Source of the DNA: Agrypnia vestita
Lineage: Eukaryota > Arthropoda > Insecta > Trichoptera > Phryganeidae
Direction of reading: 5' to 3'
DNA length: 64,000 bases
NCBI GenBank assembly: GCA_016648135.1
Contig: JADDOH010005162.1
Location: 150,095-214,094 of the forward strand
Both the position numbers and the translations under genes were made by a program. Shown piece after piece: positions 54,606 to 63,977 of the stretch (its first letter is position 1; every line of letters begins with the position of its first letter). The notes under the pieces are model-generated. The model saw nothing but the letters and a program-made list of their open reading frames with translations. It did not search any database and was not told where the DNA came from.

Positions 54606-54955
54606 TCCCTTTATATTAACTCGTGACGTCTGCTTGCTTGCTTGCCGGCTTGCCGTAAAAAAAAACTTGAATCGATTTTTGACCCTTTTCCCGCGATCCA
54701 ATATAATCGTCGGTATACATAATAGGTACTTCACTACGAATGTCGAAAATCTAAATTGACTGACAAAAATGTTTTAAGAATTTAAACTTCAAAGCATGAA
54801 GTGTCTTGCCAAAGCTCAAAACATCTGACATTTTAGAAATATATTAAATTACTGTAAGTTTAGTGTTATGTTATATGTTTTAATTCGTCTTTAATTGTTG
54901 TTATATTTTACAAAGAAAGGGAGTATAATAAGAACTTGGTTTTTATGGGTTACTT
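54606..54955 (-). repeat. MITE-like element, family A
   Basis: ACTCCCTTTATATTAACTCG at the left and AAAGAAAGGGAGT ending at 54924, followed by the shared ACTTGGTTTTTATGGGTTAC. Inverse of the copy at 8.9 kb and close to it throughout. Confidence 0.8.
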
Positions 54956-55099
54956 TTTATACATTCTGATTTTACATAATTATCTTACTTCTCCGAAATT
55001 GTGTGGTGCATGTCATTGGTAGGTACATGATCCTGTAATTTTTATTCGTTGTAATCTAAGAAGCTTCTATGCATGTAGGTACTGTATTGCACCAATATA

Positions 55100-55665
55100 C
55101 TGGGTTTAACAAAGTTAGTCCACAATACTTTAAAGGTAGATTCCTGCTTTAATTATGAGTCGAAAATGTTGAAGCAACTATGACCTAATATCAATTGTTA
55201 TGGAGATATGCGATATCTAAGTTTGCATTTTTAAAAATATTTTCGACTAATTTTTTTGTAAAATTTTGTATTTTTTTTTATTAGAATTTCATTATTACAG
55301 TAACTTATTAAATCCTTCCAATTCCAATTGAAAAAACATGTAATTGAAGTTTCTGCAGGGTTTTTATTATTTTATTTAACTTATATTGAAAATAATGAAT
55401 TTTTCGTAATCGATGTACATAAGTTGATAATTCAATGTTTTATTAGAAATAAGGCAGAAATATTGAAAAATATGCAAACTTTGATATTGCATAACTCCAT
55501 AACTGTTAATTTTAGGTCATGTTTGGGTTAGGTTAGGTTAGGTTAGGTTAAATTAAATATTACACAACTCATAACTGTTGGTAATGGGTTTGTTGAACAT
55601 TTTCGACTCATTAAAGCAGAAATCTGTCTGTAAATATTGTGGAATGTTTTGTTAAACCTTGTATA
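55100..55665. repeat. Fold-back MITE, TACAGGGTGT family
   Basis: Left CTGGGTTTAACAAAGTTAGT, CGAAAATGTTGAAGCAACTA and TGTTATGGAGATATGCGATA; right half inverse, ending GTTAAACCTTGTATATA. A (TTAGG)4 run at 55528-55550 interrupts the right half. Confidence 0.75.
55528..55550. repeat. Interstitial (TTAGG)4
   Basis: Four perfect units and a partial fifth inside the fold-back MITE. Confidence 0.9.
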
Positions 55666-55734
55666 TAATAATTATAATATAGGTAATCTTTATTCCCGTA
55701 TGTGGGGAATTTAGTGCAGTCCCACACATTCTAC

Positions 55735-55738
<4 letters not shown>

Positions 55739-55769
<31 letters not shown>
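55739..55769. repeat. (TA)n microsatellite
   Basis: About 15 TA units. Confidence 0.9.
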
Positions 55770-55770
<1 letters not shown>

Positions 55771-56117
55771 AATTATAATACAAGGGATACATAAAAATGT
55801 AAGAAGACATGTATGTATAAATAGAGATTATATCATGCAGGTACGTAATAGGTAAGATATATAAAGAAATTATATTGAATATAATATTGAACACACTCTT
55901 AAGTTTGTATATTTACCAAATAAATTTAATAAAAAAATAGTATATAGCAAGAATTATTCAAACAAATAAGGCATACATAGTAAGACACGGCGCGAAGCGA
56001 AAAAGTAGGTGTCAAAGTAATAATAATTATTTTTTCAATTGATTCAGAACAAATTTACAAATTGACATTATTAAAATATTGATTGTATCATTTGTATGTA
56101 GGTATGTACTTATACTA
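55770..56117. other. AT-rich non-coding stretch, no gene seen
   Basis: Nothing recognised. Confidence 0.5.
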
Positions 56118-56127
56118 TTTGATTAAT

Positions 56128-56171
56128 TACACCTACATGTTTCGGAAAAACCTTTCCATCGTCAGGGTGTT
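56128..56171 (-). ncRNA. Hammerhead ribozyme motif, complete, best stem I
   Basis: Minus strand: stem I ACACC/GGUGU perfectly paired (56166-56170 with 56129-56133), core CUGACGA (56159-56165), an extra U, stem II GGAAA/UUUCC, GAAA (56140-56143), palindromic ACAUGU (56135-56140), A (56134) at the predicted cut. All core bases are intact. Confidence 0.7.
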
Positions 56172-56196
56172 TTAATATTTTGACATAGGTATATAT

Positions 56197-56238
56197 AACA
56201 CCCTGACGATTTAAAGGTTTTCCGAAACGAGTAGGTGT
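56197..56238 (+). ncRNA. Decayed hammerhead motif
   Basis: The core CUGACGA (56203-56209) and GAAA are kept, but stem II has lost its GG and stem III reads ACGAGU, no longer palindromic. Confidence 0.5.
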
Positions 56239-56244
56239 AATTAA

Positions 56245-56717
56245 TCTATATCTATACTAATATTATAAAGAGGAAAGATTTGATTGTGTGTTTGAATTGA
56301 ATAGGCTCCGAAACTACTGGACCGATTTGAAAAATTCTTCCACATTCAGAATTCTACATTATCCCTGATGAACATAGGCTATAGAATATTTTCAAAAATG
56401 TAAGGGATCCGTATGAAAATTTTGATAATGTAACCGAACGTGTGAAAAATTTACGAAAAAAAAACCTTATATTGCGTACGCTGCGGAAATTATTGCCAAT
56501 AGAGCAAAGTAATGTACTACAGTTTTATAGAGGATATTAATATCTACAAAAAATTCTGTAATGCCATATATCTAAGTATTACAGTTATGTTACAATAACT
56601 TATGTTAACGTTAGATGGAAACATTGTTTTTAGAGAACAGCGGACCCTTTGTTTTCCCTCACAAACTTATTTTTTACTTAATCCTTAACCCGTGCAACGC
56701 CGGGTACGACCAGCTAG
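56245..56717 (+). mobile_element. Non-autonomous Helitron, 473 bp
   Basis: Begins TCTATATCTATACTAATATT, ends with the hairpin ACCCG/CGGGT (56689-56705) and CTAG at 56714-56717. It lies between A (56244) and T (56718). The TC start, CTAG end, terminal hairpin and A^T target without duplication are the Helitron hallmarks. No Rep/helicase coding. Removing it restores the palindrome of the hammerhead element. Confidence 0.85.
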
Positions 56718-56814
56718 TCAAATAATACAAGTAGATACATAGAAATAATACGGTCAATACTTTAATAATTATTAACATAAAAAGTAAATAAATAAATTAG
56801 AGGCCGTGTCATTT

Positions 56815-57050
56815 TCAGTTGAAACTCACGTGGAGCGTCTCGGTCGCTGTGTGGGCAGCCGGGAGTCTGGTGCTGAGGGGGCGCGCAGGCGCAGCGCTGG
56901 GGGCAGGCCGCCACCCCTCCCACCCACATCCTCCGGGGTAAGCCGCTTACGGTTGAGCAGCGGCTGCGGCACACGTTGCTCCTTGGCGGATGAGGTGCAA
57001 ACTCCAGACAAATTATTTATGGGACGATATTATTCGATCCTCTAAAAGCT
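56815..57050. promoter_or_regulatory. GC-rich island, candidate regulatory element or exon
   Basis: GC-rich with no repeat ends; contains AAATTATTTATGGGACG, sharing AATTATTTATGGG with the island at 49.8 kb. Open frames on both strands (plus 56806-57045, minus 56826-57011) have no recognisable domain. CGGGGTAAGC could be a splice donor. I favour a regulatory element. Confidence 0.3.
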
Positions 57051-57804
57051 AATTGATCTATTGTAAATGTGCACTCTTTAAAATAAATTATGTTTTTTTT
57101 ATATTAATTATTGAGTCTAAATTAGTTGATCTACAGATAAATTATAAATGAACTGCATTCAAGGTAATACGAAAATTATTATGTTTAAACATACTCGATT
57201 AATATTTGGTATTCGAAAATAATATTTAATCCTCTTTTTTAATTATTATCGTAAACCTAAGGTTATTTTAGCAATTCAAGAAATATACCTAACTGAAAGT
57301 ACCGAATAAAATAAATTAGGTTAGGTAAGGTTAGGTTAGGAAATACGTAAGCACACAAATTGGTCAATCAAAATTTAAATAGCCAAAAAATTATTTTCGT
57401 TAAATCGAATTAATAAAAAAGTGTCTAAATTTATTATATTTAATGCTCATTCCTCTCCGTTTTGGGGCCGAATAAGTTAACTATCAAACATAATTTCTAC
57501 ATCTCAAACATTTTTGCGTAGCTCTAACTCTAAATAGATTAAAATATTGATTGATATATGATTTTTTTTATGTCTCGGAGAAAGAGGATCAAAGATGATC
57601 GTTTGGATATTTTTGCTTGCTGTTTTTGCAAAACTAAAATGATAACATACATGCCATCATTTATTAACATTTCTATTAATTTCATTTATATTTAGTTATA
57701 AGAACCAAACAGGGTAAATATCTCCCTCATGTTTGGGATGCTGGCTCGGTGCATTCTCTTTCTGGAAAGCCGGATATGAATGGGAGTGGAAAAACTTATA
57801 ACTA
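57051..57804. other. AT-rich non-coding stretch with TTAGG-like run (57316-57340)
   Basis: TTAGG x2, TAAGG, TTAGG x2. No gene. Confidence 0.5.
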
Positions 57805-59084
57805 TTAGGTCCTTACATATGAAATTGGCGTTTAGTATGGGAGGAACATAAAACCGATTTTTTTAAATTATAATATATTTATTTAATCAAAGTATGTACC
57901 ATTGCTATCTATGCACTTTTGCCATCTTATAGGTAGTTCATCGATCCCTTTACTAAAAAAACCATTCGGACGGGAATCAATAAAATCTTTGAAGGCGGTT
58001 TGGACTGCCCCATCGGAGTTGAATTTTTTCCTTTGCAAGAAGTTATCCAAATTTCGAAAAAAATGGTAATCTGTTGGGGCAAGGTCCGGAGAGTACGGTG
58101 GATGTCTTAGACATTCCAATTAAAGCTCCTCTAATTTGGTAGCCGTCTGTTGTGCAGTGTGTGGTCTAGCGTTATCATGAAGCAGCAGTGGCCTAGAGCG
58201 ATTAACAGTTGTTTAGCAGCTAGCTTTTCCATCATGGTTTGCAGTTGCTGACAATAGACATCTGCCGTAATCGTCTGGCCAGATTTAAGAAAGCTGTAGT
58301 GAACGACACCAGCACTAGTCCACCAAACGCTCACAAGTAACTTTTTTGGAGTCAATTTTCGCTTGGGGCATGGTTTGGCTGGTTCGGCAGGGTTCAGCCA
58401 TTGCGATGAGCGCTTCCGATTATCGTACAGGATCCACTTTTCATCACAGGTAATGATTCGATTTAAAATCCCTTCATTATTGTGCCGGTTGAGTAATGCA
58501 ACGCAGCAGTCAACGCGCGTTTGTTGATTTGCTTCACTCAATTCGTGAGGTACCCACCTTTCAAGCTTTTTCACCTTACCAATTTGTTTCAAGTGGATTA
58601 AAATAGTTTTATCACTAACACCGCAGCCTGCAGCTAACTCGGATGTAGTTTGCGATGGATCCGCTTCCACATTAGCCTTCAATTCTTCATTATCAACTTT
58701 GGTCTCCGGCCGTCCACGGGGCTTGTTCTGCAGGTCGAAATTTCCAGAACGAAAACGTTGGAACCAAAAACGCACTGTGTTTTCTTTTGCGGCACCGTCG
58801 CCATACACATCATTAATCCTTCGGGCCGTTTCTGCAGCACTGGTGCCACGGTGGAACTCGTACTCGTAAATAACGCGATATTTCAAGTTTTTCATTTTGT
58901 AAACTGAGTGACGCAAAGAAAAAAAACAATTGAGGAAAAAACAAATGAATTATAATTTTCAAAACACAAATACATGAGTAAATAGCTGTATAAATTTGGA
59001 TTTGGAATTCCTAACCAAAGAGAAGATATTTGAGATCAAATTTGCCAGTACGGCAAAACGTCAATTTCATATGTAAGGACCTAA
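57805..59084 (-). mobile_element. Near-complete mariner element, 1280 bp
   Basis: The terminal inverted repeats start TTAGGTCCTTACATATGAAA at 57805 and match the inverse ending at 59084 over about 28 bp with one mismatch. TA flanks both ends (57803-57804 and 59085-59086), the target duplication of Tc1/mariner. The size is that of a full mariner. The single gene inside is disrupted, so it cannot move unaided. Confidence 0.95.
57883..58895 (-). pseudogene. Mariner transposase, broken by one frameshift and one nonsense codon
   Basis: Start ATG at 58893-58895, stop at 57883-57885. The N-terminal part has the helix-turn-helix DNA-binding region (VIYEYEFHRGTSAAETARRI, GRPETKVDN). WVPHELSEANQQ corresponds to the linker motif WVPHEL. 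The three catalytic aspartates of the D,D34D triad are all still encoded: ITCDEKW (58443-58445), HDN (58174-58176) and PTDYHFF (58069-58071). A one-base loss near 58200 shifts the frame just before the second Asp, and TAA at 58120-58122, most simply a C-to-T change of a CAA codon, stops the restored frame. Without these it would be about 337 codons, close to the usual 345. It is a recent casualty and non-functional as it stands. Confidence 0.93.
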
Positions 59085-59276
59085 TATTTACATTGTGTAA
59101 ATTTTGCGCTAGACGATTACGAAATTTATAAATTAAAAAAATAAAATACAGAGGTATCATTATTAGCTACGAAAGCTGTATATACTAACTTGTTAATGAG
59201 ACCATAGTAATATATGAAAGATTCTTGTTTAGAACACATATATAGAAATTTCAAAATTTGATGTGTAGAAGTTCTT

Positions 59277-59690
59277 ACGATGGAATTGGTGAACGTTGCA
59301 CGTGAGCCTTAAGCCAGCATATACAGGTTGCAAGTTCTGAGCCGTCATGTAAGATACTTCCATCCACTTTTTTCATATATAAATTAGCTTCGTCTCTATG
59401 AGATTTCTATAATTTATTCTTAATTAATTAATCATCCCTCTGGGAACAAAATCCAGTAACTGTGTTCTTAGAATATACTCATTGTTTTTAAATTAATAAT
59501 TTATATATAAATCAAGATATATTGTAGATGTATCATAGAGATGAAGCTTTTTTTATACGGGAAAGTAGGTATAAAATTCTTTTTGGATGTTCATAGGACT
59601 TGCGACCTATCGTACGGCTGGCTTAAGTGATCACTTTACGCACCAAATTCCATCCACGATAGACTACCACATCTATGCATTTTTTTGGTT
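59277..59690. repeat. Two family T copies head to head
   Basis: Minus copy 59277-59415 (GGTGAACGTTGCACGTGAGC, AGCTTCGTCTCTATGAGATT) and plus copy 59515-59690 (TGTAGATGTATCATAGAGAT, GGCTTAAGTGATCACTTTAC). They face outward around TCCCTCTGGGAACAAAATCC. Confidence 0.7.
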
Positions 59691-60023
59691 GTTAAATATA
59701 TATGTTTAATTTGCACACCTTGTTTCATATGTGAGTTATATTTTCCTACCACCATTTGTGGTTGATATTTGTAATTAATTTTTGATTTATTTTTGATTGG
59801 GGTTTTTAAAGCAATACGCTTTTTATATGTTTGACATTCTTCCGAATTATGAACATTACACAATAATACGCCTGAAAGTTATTTCAATTTTTAACTCCTT
59901 TTTAGATCATTTTTTATATTTTTACGTTTAAATTTTTTATGAACACAAATAGGCGGCATGGGGACATCATCAAGATAATATATTATATCATTGAAAGATT
60001 TGGCAGATACTTCGTGGTGCAAC
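59691..60023. other. AT-rich non-coding stretch, no gene seen
   Basis: Nothing recognised. Confidence 0.45.
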
Positions 60024-60065
60024 ATTATAATTTAAAATATGTTTTACTTTACTTTGTAATACACA

Positions 60066-60116
60066 CAATATAAACTATAGTTTCGAGAGGAGCAGTCCCT
60101 CTCATCATCAGGTGTA
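60066..60116 (-). ncRNA. Hammerhead ribozyme motif, intact core
   Basis: Core CUGAUGA (60105-60111), an extra U, stem II GAGAGG/CCUCUC, GAAA (60081-60084), palindromic ACUAUAGU (60074-60081), U as the cleavage nucleotide. Stem I pairing is weak. Confidence 0.6.
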
Positions 60117-60123
60117 GATAATA

Positions 60124-60178
60124 ACTATACCTGATGATGAGAGGGACTGCTCCTCTCGAAACTATAGTTGTAATTTAA
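60124..60178 (+). ncRNA. Hammerhead ribozyme motif, intact core
   Basis: CUGAUGA (60131-60137), an extra U (60138), stem II GAGAGG (60139-60144) with CCUCUC (60152-60157), GAAA (60158-60161), palindromic ACUAUAGU (60161-60168), U (60169). Stem I starts GUA/UAC. Confidence 0.7.
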
Positions 60179-60507
60179 TAGCTCATATTGTGTGTGTATT
60201 ACAAAGTAAAGTAAAACATATTTTAAATTATAATATATTATCGTTGTCTAACATTAACGGATTTATATCTATAAATCATCTCTGTATATATAATTAATCC
60301 TATGTGACGTTTTAGTCCATTCTGAGATAAACGAATGAAACTGTTTTAAAAAATAATTGCACACTAAATTTACAAAAAATATTTTAAATAAAATTACTAG
60401 GCAGACTTTCCAGATGAATGGCAATGTTTTTTTTAGTATATCTCCATTATTTATATGAAAATTTGACAAATTGATTCGTTCATCTCAGAGTGTACTAAAC
60501 GGCACAT

Positions 60508-60780
60508 CGGATTTATTATAGATATATACAGCGACTTTATTTATTGTATGGGAAAGTAGGTACAGGAGTCTTTTTAAATTAAACATAAATACAACATCCA
60601 AAAATGTGGTAGTTAGTCTATCGTGGGTGGAATTGTGGATGTTGTATTTTGTAAAGTGGTCACTTAAGCCAGTCATACGATAGTTCGTAAACCTTATGGA
60701 CACCCAAACAACTTCCATACCTACTTTCGCATACAAAAAGTAGCTTCGTCTCTGCGAGCCATCTATTATATATCTTGAAC
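60508..60780. repeat. Family T as an inverted pair with one short arm
   Basis: Short left arm (TTATTATAGATATATACAGC, GGGAAAGTAGGTACAGGAGT), then the inverse full copy ending GCTTCGTCTCTGCGAGCC with ATCTATTATATATCTTGA. Confidence 0.7.
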
Positions 60781-60806
60781 ATCCGATTGTTATGTATTTA
60801 TATATG

Positions 60807-61060
60807 ACTAGCGGCAACCCGTAAAAAATGACGGAACATTGGTTCGCGTCTTTGCTAGGCCCTAGTATATAATTATTATATATTTTTGTCGGTTCACGGA
60901 GAGTAGGCCGTGGCGTAGAGCGGGCGGTTCAGGTTTGCTGGCCAGGGGTTCAAGTCCCATCTCCGGCCGTTTTGATTTCGTTTTTTAGCAGTGAATTCGA
61001 ACGAAATGTCGGTAACAAACAGACAGACGGACGGACAACGAAATTATTATGTTTAATTAA
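60807..61060 (+). repeat. SINE-like element (family C)
   Basis: ACTAGCGGCAACCCGTAAAA start, a tRNA-like block (TGGCGTAGAGCGGGCGG and B-box GGTTCAAGTCCC), GTTTTGATTTCGTTTTTTAG, then the AACAGACAGACGGACGGACA tail and AACGAAATTATTATGTTT. The longest family C copy. Confidence 0.7.
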
Positions 61061-61139
61061 TTGAGCTTCTGCATGTTAAACTGAATCGAGTGCATTGCAT
61101 ATGTAATATGAATAGGTACGTAATAAGACAATAATCAAA

Positions 61140-61720
61140 AGGTTTTAGAAAAGTGTCGAACGCAGTAGTGTCGTAGCAGCCGAAACACACCGCCCTCCAA
61201 GCCCGACCGTATCCAAGACTGCGTTATCCATTATGTATTTTACTGTACACAACCTGCTTAAAAATCTTCAGTTCATAATTAATAATTATTAAATCCAACC
61301 CGCGGCGCTCCCGTTCTCCATACACTCCGCCCTTCAGCCAGTGTTCGGTAAGGAAGTAGCAAAAGAAACCCACCCCAGCGGCCACCCTGCATCCCCCAGA
61401 CCTACAAACCACCCCCGTCCTTATATTATGTAGCCGCTAGCTGCCGTTCGGTACCAGAATTCTGTTTCTATATAAGGCCGTGTCTCCTCAAGGGTGGCTT
61501 GGGGCCATCAAGAGCCCGCCGTCGGGACGCTACGACGATTCTGATTTACATGGCGACGTTTGTCAAAACGAAATGTTTACCGCTGCGAAGCGGGGGACGT
61601 TTCGCTAGAACCTCTGAGCGTACAGCCTACGCAGGACTGAATGTAAAATTCAATTTGTATTGTTTCGCGATTGATGCAACAATCCAACAAACTATCCCAA
61701 TCTAAAAATTTCATTATTGA
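61140..61720. promoter_or_regulatory. GC-richer block, candidate regulatory region
   Basis: About 550 bp less AT-rich than its flanks, without repeat ends. TATATAAGGCC at about 61471 is TATA-like, followed by a GC-rich stretch. The frames 61224-61412 (minus) and 61499-61705 (plus) show no domain. Purpose unknown. Confidence 0.25.
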
Positions 61721-61899
61721 TATCCTCACGTGTCGTGATTAACTAATTATTTAATGTACAAGTCACTTAGCACTATTCCGTAATTTATCACTCTTAAATA
61801 GACACTTTATTCAATATTCACTAGAACATTTCATCCAGTTTTCGCACGTATTATTTATTCGCTCCGGTTTATTTCGCTACGTAAGAATTTTTCTACATT

Positions 61900-62020
61900 A
61901 TTCGTCTGATTTATCGCACGTTGGCCACCCTAGCCTCCGCAGCCCGCGGCCGCCTTCGCTTTGTTTCGTTGTCAGGCGCGCTAAAACATTAGCAACCTTA
62001 CTCCCGCGCGCGGTCTTATT
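61900..62020. other. Short GC-rich patch, unassigned
   Basis: TCCGCAGCCCGCGGCCGCC and CTCCCGCGCGCGGTC; no frame or repeat. Confidence 0.3.
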
Positions 62021-62096
62021 TATGTCTAGCCAATGCTGGTATAATGTTTATATATATAATATTTATGTATAATATTTATATCTAGCCAATGCTGGT
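62021..62096. repeat. Short direct duplication
   Basis: TCTAGCCAATGCTGGT at 62025-62040 and again at 62081-62096, separated by AT-rich sequence. Confidence 0.85.
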
Positions 62097-62469
62097 CGTA
62101 TCTTCCACTTCCCAGTATTTAAAAGAACTTTCCCGTTGTTTCTAGATTCTTGTAAATGTTTCTCGAAAGCCGTAGAATATTGTAGACCATTCTCGATTCT
62201 TCGATAGTGCTGTGACAACTTCGAACAACTCACTTGACAGGAGTGCGTAATTCTTTTTAGCCTCGTTACAATACGATACTCCTCTCCTACACACGAGTTT
62301 ATGTAGAAGAGAAACATCCATCATAAGTTAACTGTCTCTATCTTGTAAAAAAAAGAAAATGTATTTGTAAAAAAAAAAAAAAAATTAAAAAAAAAATCTC
62401 TACCTGAGTTAAATAATTTAAACTTTTTTTAAACTTAAGTAGGTACCTACTTAAGTTTAAAAAAAACAG
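62097..62469. other. Non-coding stretch with A-runs and a small hairpin
   Basis: AAACTTAAGTAGGTACCTAC TTAAGTTT at about 62433-62460 is a perfect palindrome centred on GGTACC. Confidence 0.5.
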
Positions 62470-62650
62470 AATTTCTTCTGGTAGTCTATCATTGGTGGAA
62501 TTGTCAACGTTACATTGTGTAAAGCGATTACTTAAGCCAGCCGTGCGATAGGTCGTAAGTCCTATGAACACCCAAAACGACTTCCATACCTACTTTATTA
62601 TATAAAAATATAGCTTCATATCTATGAAATATCTATATAATATATCTTGA
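62470..62650 (-). repeat. Family T repeat copy
   Basis: GGTGGAATTGTCAACGTTAC, ACTTAAGCCAGCCGTGCGAT and GCTTCATATCTATGAAATAT, ending at ATATCTTGA. Confidence 0.75.
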
Positions 62651-63440
62651 CGGGTACTAATCACACAGCCCTAGTATCTGTACTATGTAAATCTACAAAG
62701 AATTTTGTGGCGCGCCAATGTTTAAATTATTTTCCAAAGAAAAATAATATGTTACGTATTTTTTCCGAAGAGGGATTTAACAAAGCACAGGTTCGTTCGT
62801 ATCCAATTTGCGAAAAGCGATATCACCGATTCGCGGAAATATAATACAGCGACATCTGTCGGGACAGAATTTGACATCAAATATTCACCGTGTTATTACG
62901 GAGACGGTGGAAAGTATGTATCGAAAATATTACAAAAGGGGAGAGGTGGGTAGATGATAGAGAGAAAGTTTTATTTTAAATATTTATATAGATTCTGGAA
63001 GCATCGCGAAACGATATTAACTATAAAAAGAGACTGGCGGGTTGCGCACTCATATACAGGGATTCATCCAGATATGGTAACCTTGATGTGATCTTTATGA
63101 TACAGGCTCACTAATAAAGCGAAATATTGATAAACTTGGTTGATGGTCGCTTGTGCGTGTAATACATGCTCAAAGTAGACAAAATTATAATCCGCTAAGA
63201 ACCACTACTCGTAGACACACGGTGTTGAGATTGGAACCCACGTACTCGTCGTAAAACTTGTTAATCTAGAAATCATTCTTAAATTTTATTTATCGATTTG
63301 CGACATCTTTATTTTGTTCAGAATATTATTTACAATTTATTTTATCATTAGTGCATTATTTATTAATAAATTTAATAAAAAAGTGTATTATGTAATTATG
63401 TGATATTCAAAATGATCATAAAATATTTAAAAAATTATTT
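62651..63440. other. Non-coding stretch, no gene seen
   Basis: The frame 62647-62844 has no recognisable content. Confidence 0.4.
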
Positions 63441-63477
63441 TATTATTTGTTTTAATCTACTTATATATTTATTAATT

Positions 63478-63524
63478 ACACCTACATGTTTCAGAAAAAC
63501 CTTTCCATCGTCAGGGTGTTTTAT
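63478..63524 (-). ncRNA. Hammerhead ribozyme motif, near-complete
   Basis: Stem I ACACC/GGUGU, core CUGACGA (63508-63514), an extra U, stem II GGAAA with UUUCU (one G-U closing pair), GAAA, ACAUGU, A. All core bases are intact. Confidence 0.65.
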
Positions 63525-63778
63525 ATATGTCAAATTATCAAAATGAATGATATAATTTGTTTTGGTTTACTAAATTATTTAAAAAATTATTTTTAAATAT
63601 TATTGCTGAAGTTCTTGGATTAAACAAAATTATTGAAAAAAAAATTAGAATTGGACTAGTAGTTCAATTTAATTGATTATTAATAATATTTTGTTTACTT
63701 TTACATGCTTTACTAATTTTCAATGATTCTAAATTATTCAATTTCAGACCAAAATTATTTATATGTAAAATATATGAT

Positions 63779-63825
63779 GATGACGATGGACAGGTTTTCC
63801 GAAACATGTAGGTGCAATTAATAAA
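63779..63825 (+). ncRNA. Hammerhead motif with changed C3
   Basis: AUGACGA in place of CUGACGA at 63780-63786, then stem II GGACA/UUUCC with one mismatch, GAAA, ACAUGU, A. Probably inactive. Confidence 0.5.
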
Positions 63826-63921
63826 TGTATATATATAAATTAAAACAAATAATAAAAATAATTTTTAAAATGTCAAATGTTGATGTAATATACTAAATAC
63901 AGAGTTCATATTTTAGGCATT

Positions 63922-63977
63922 CTTCCGTAATATAATCACAATTAATTATCTTCCGTAATATAATTACAATTAATTAT
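63922..63977. repeat. Tandem duplication of a 28 bp unit
   Basis: CTTCCGTAATATAAT.ACAATTAATTAT at 63922-63949 and 63950-63977, one difference. Confidence 0.9.

Larger units (their letters stand above)
56118..56244. repeat. Inverted-repeat hammerhead element, ACAUGU family, split by a Helitron
   Basis: Short palindrome with outward hammerhead motifs. The outer right arm resumes after the Helitron: TCAAATAATACAAGTAGATA at 56718 is the inverse of TACTTATACTATTTGA at 56107. The loop is about 25 bp. Confidence 0.75.
60024..60234. repeat. Inverted-repeat hammerhead element, ACUAUAGU family
   Basis: Left arm 60024-60112 is matched inversely by 60130-60234, apart from about 18 extra bases in the right arm (TTGTAATTTAATAGCTCA). 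The loop is 17 bp. Both arms carry intact hammerhead cores facing outward. Confidence 0.8.
63441..63880. repeat. Inverted-repeat hammerhead element, ACAUGU family
   Basis: The outer arms TTGTTTTAATCTACTTATAT and ATATATAAATTAAAACAAAT match the copy at 19.4-19.9 kb. Outward hammerhead motifs lie at 63478-63524 (minus) and 63779-63825 (plus); the interior of about 250 bp is AT-rich. Confidence 0.7.

Noticed and set aside
56806..57045. A coding exon in the GC-rich block at 56.9 kb
   Set aside because: Frames are open on both strands because of base composition; a donor-like GGTAAGC exists, but there is no acceptor or domain to support an exon.
58650..58907. Plus-strand 85-codon frame inside the mariner
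   Set aside because: Antisense to the transposase N-terminus.
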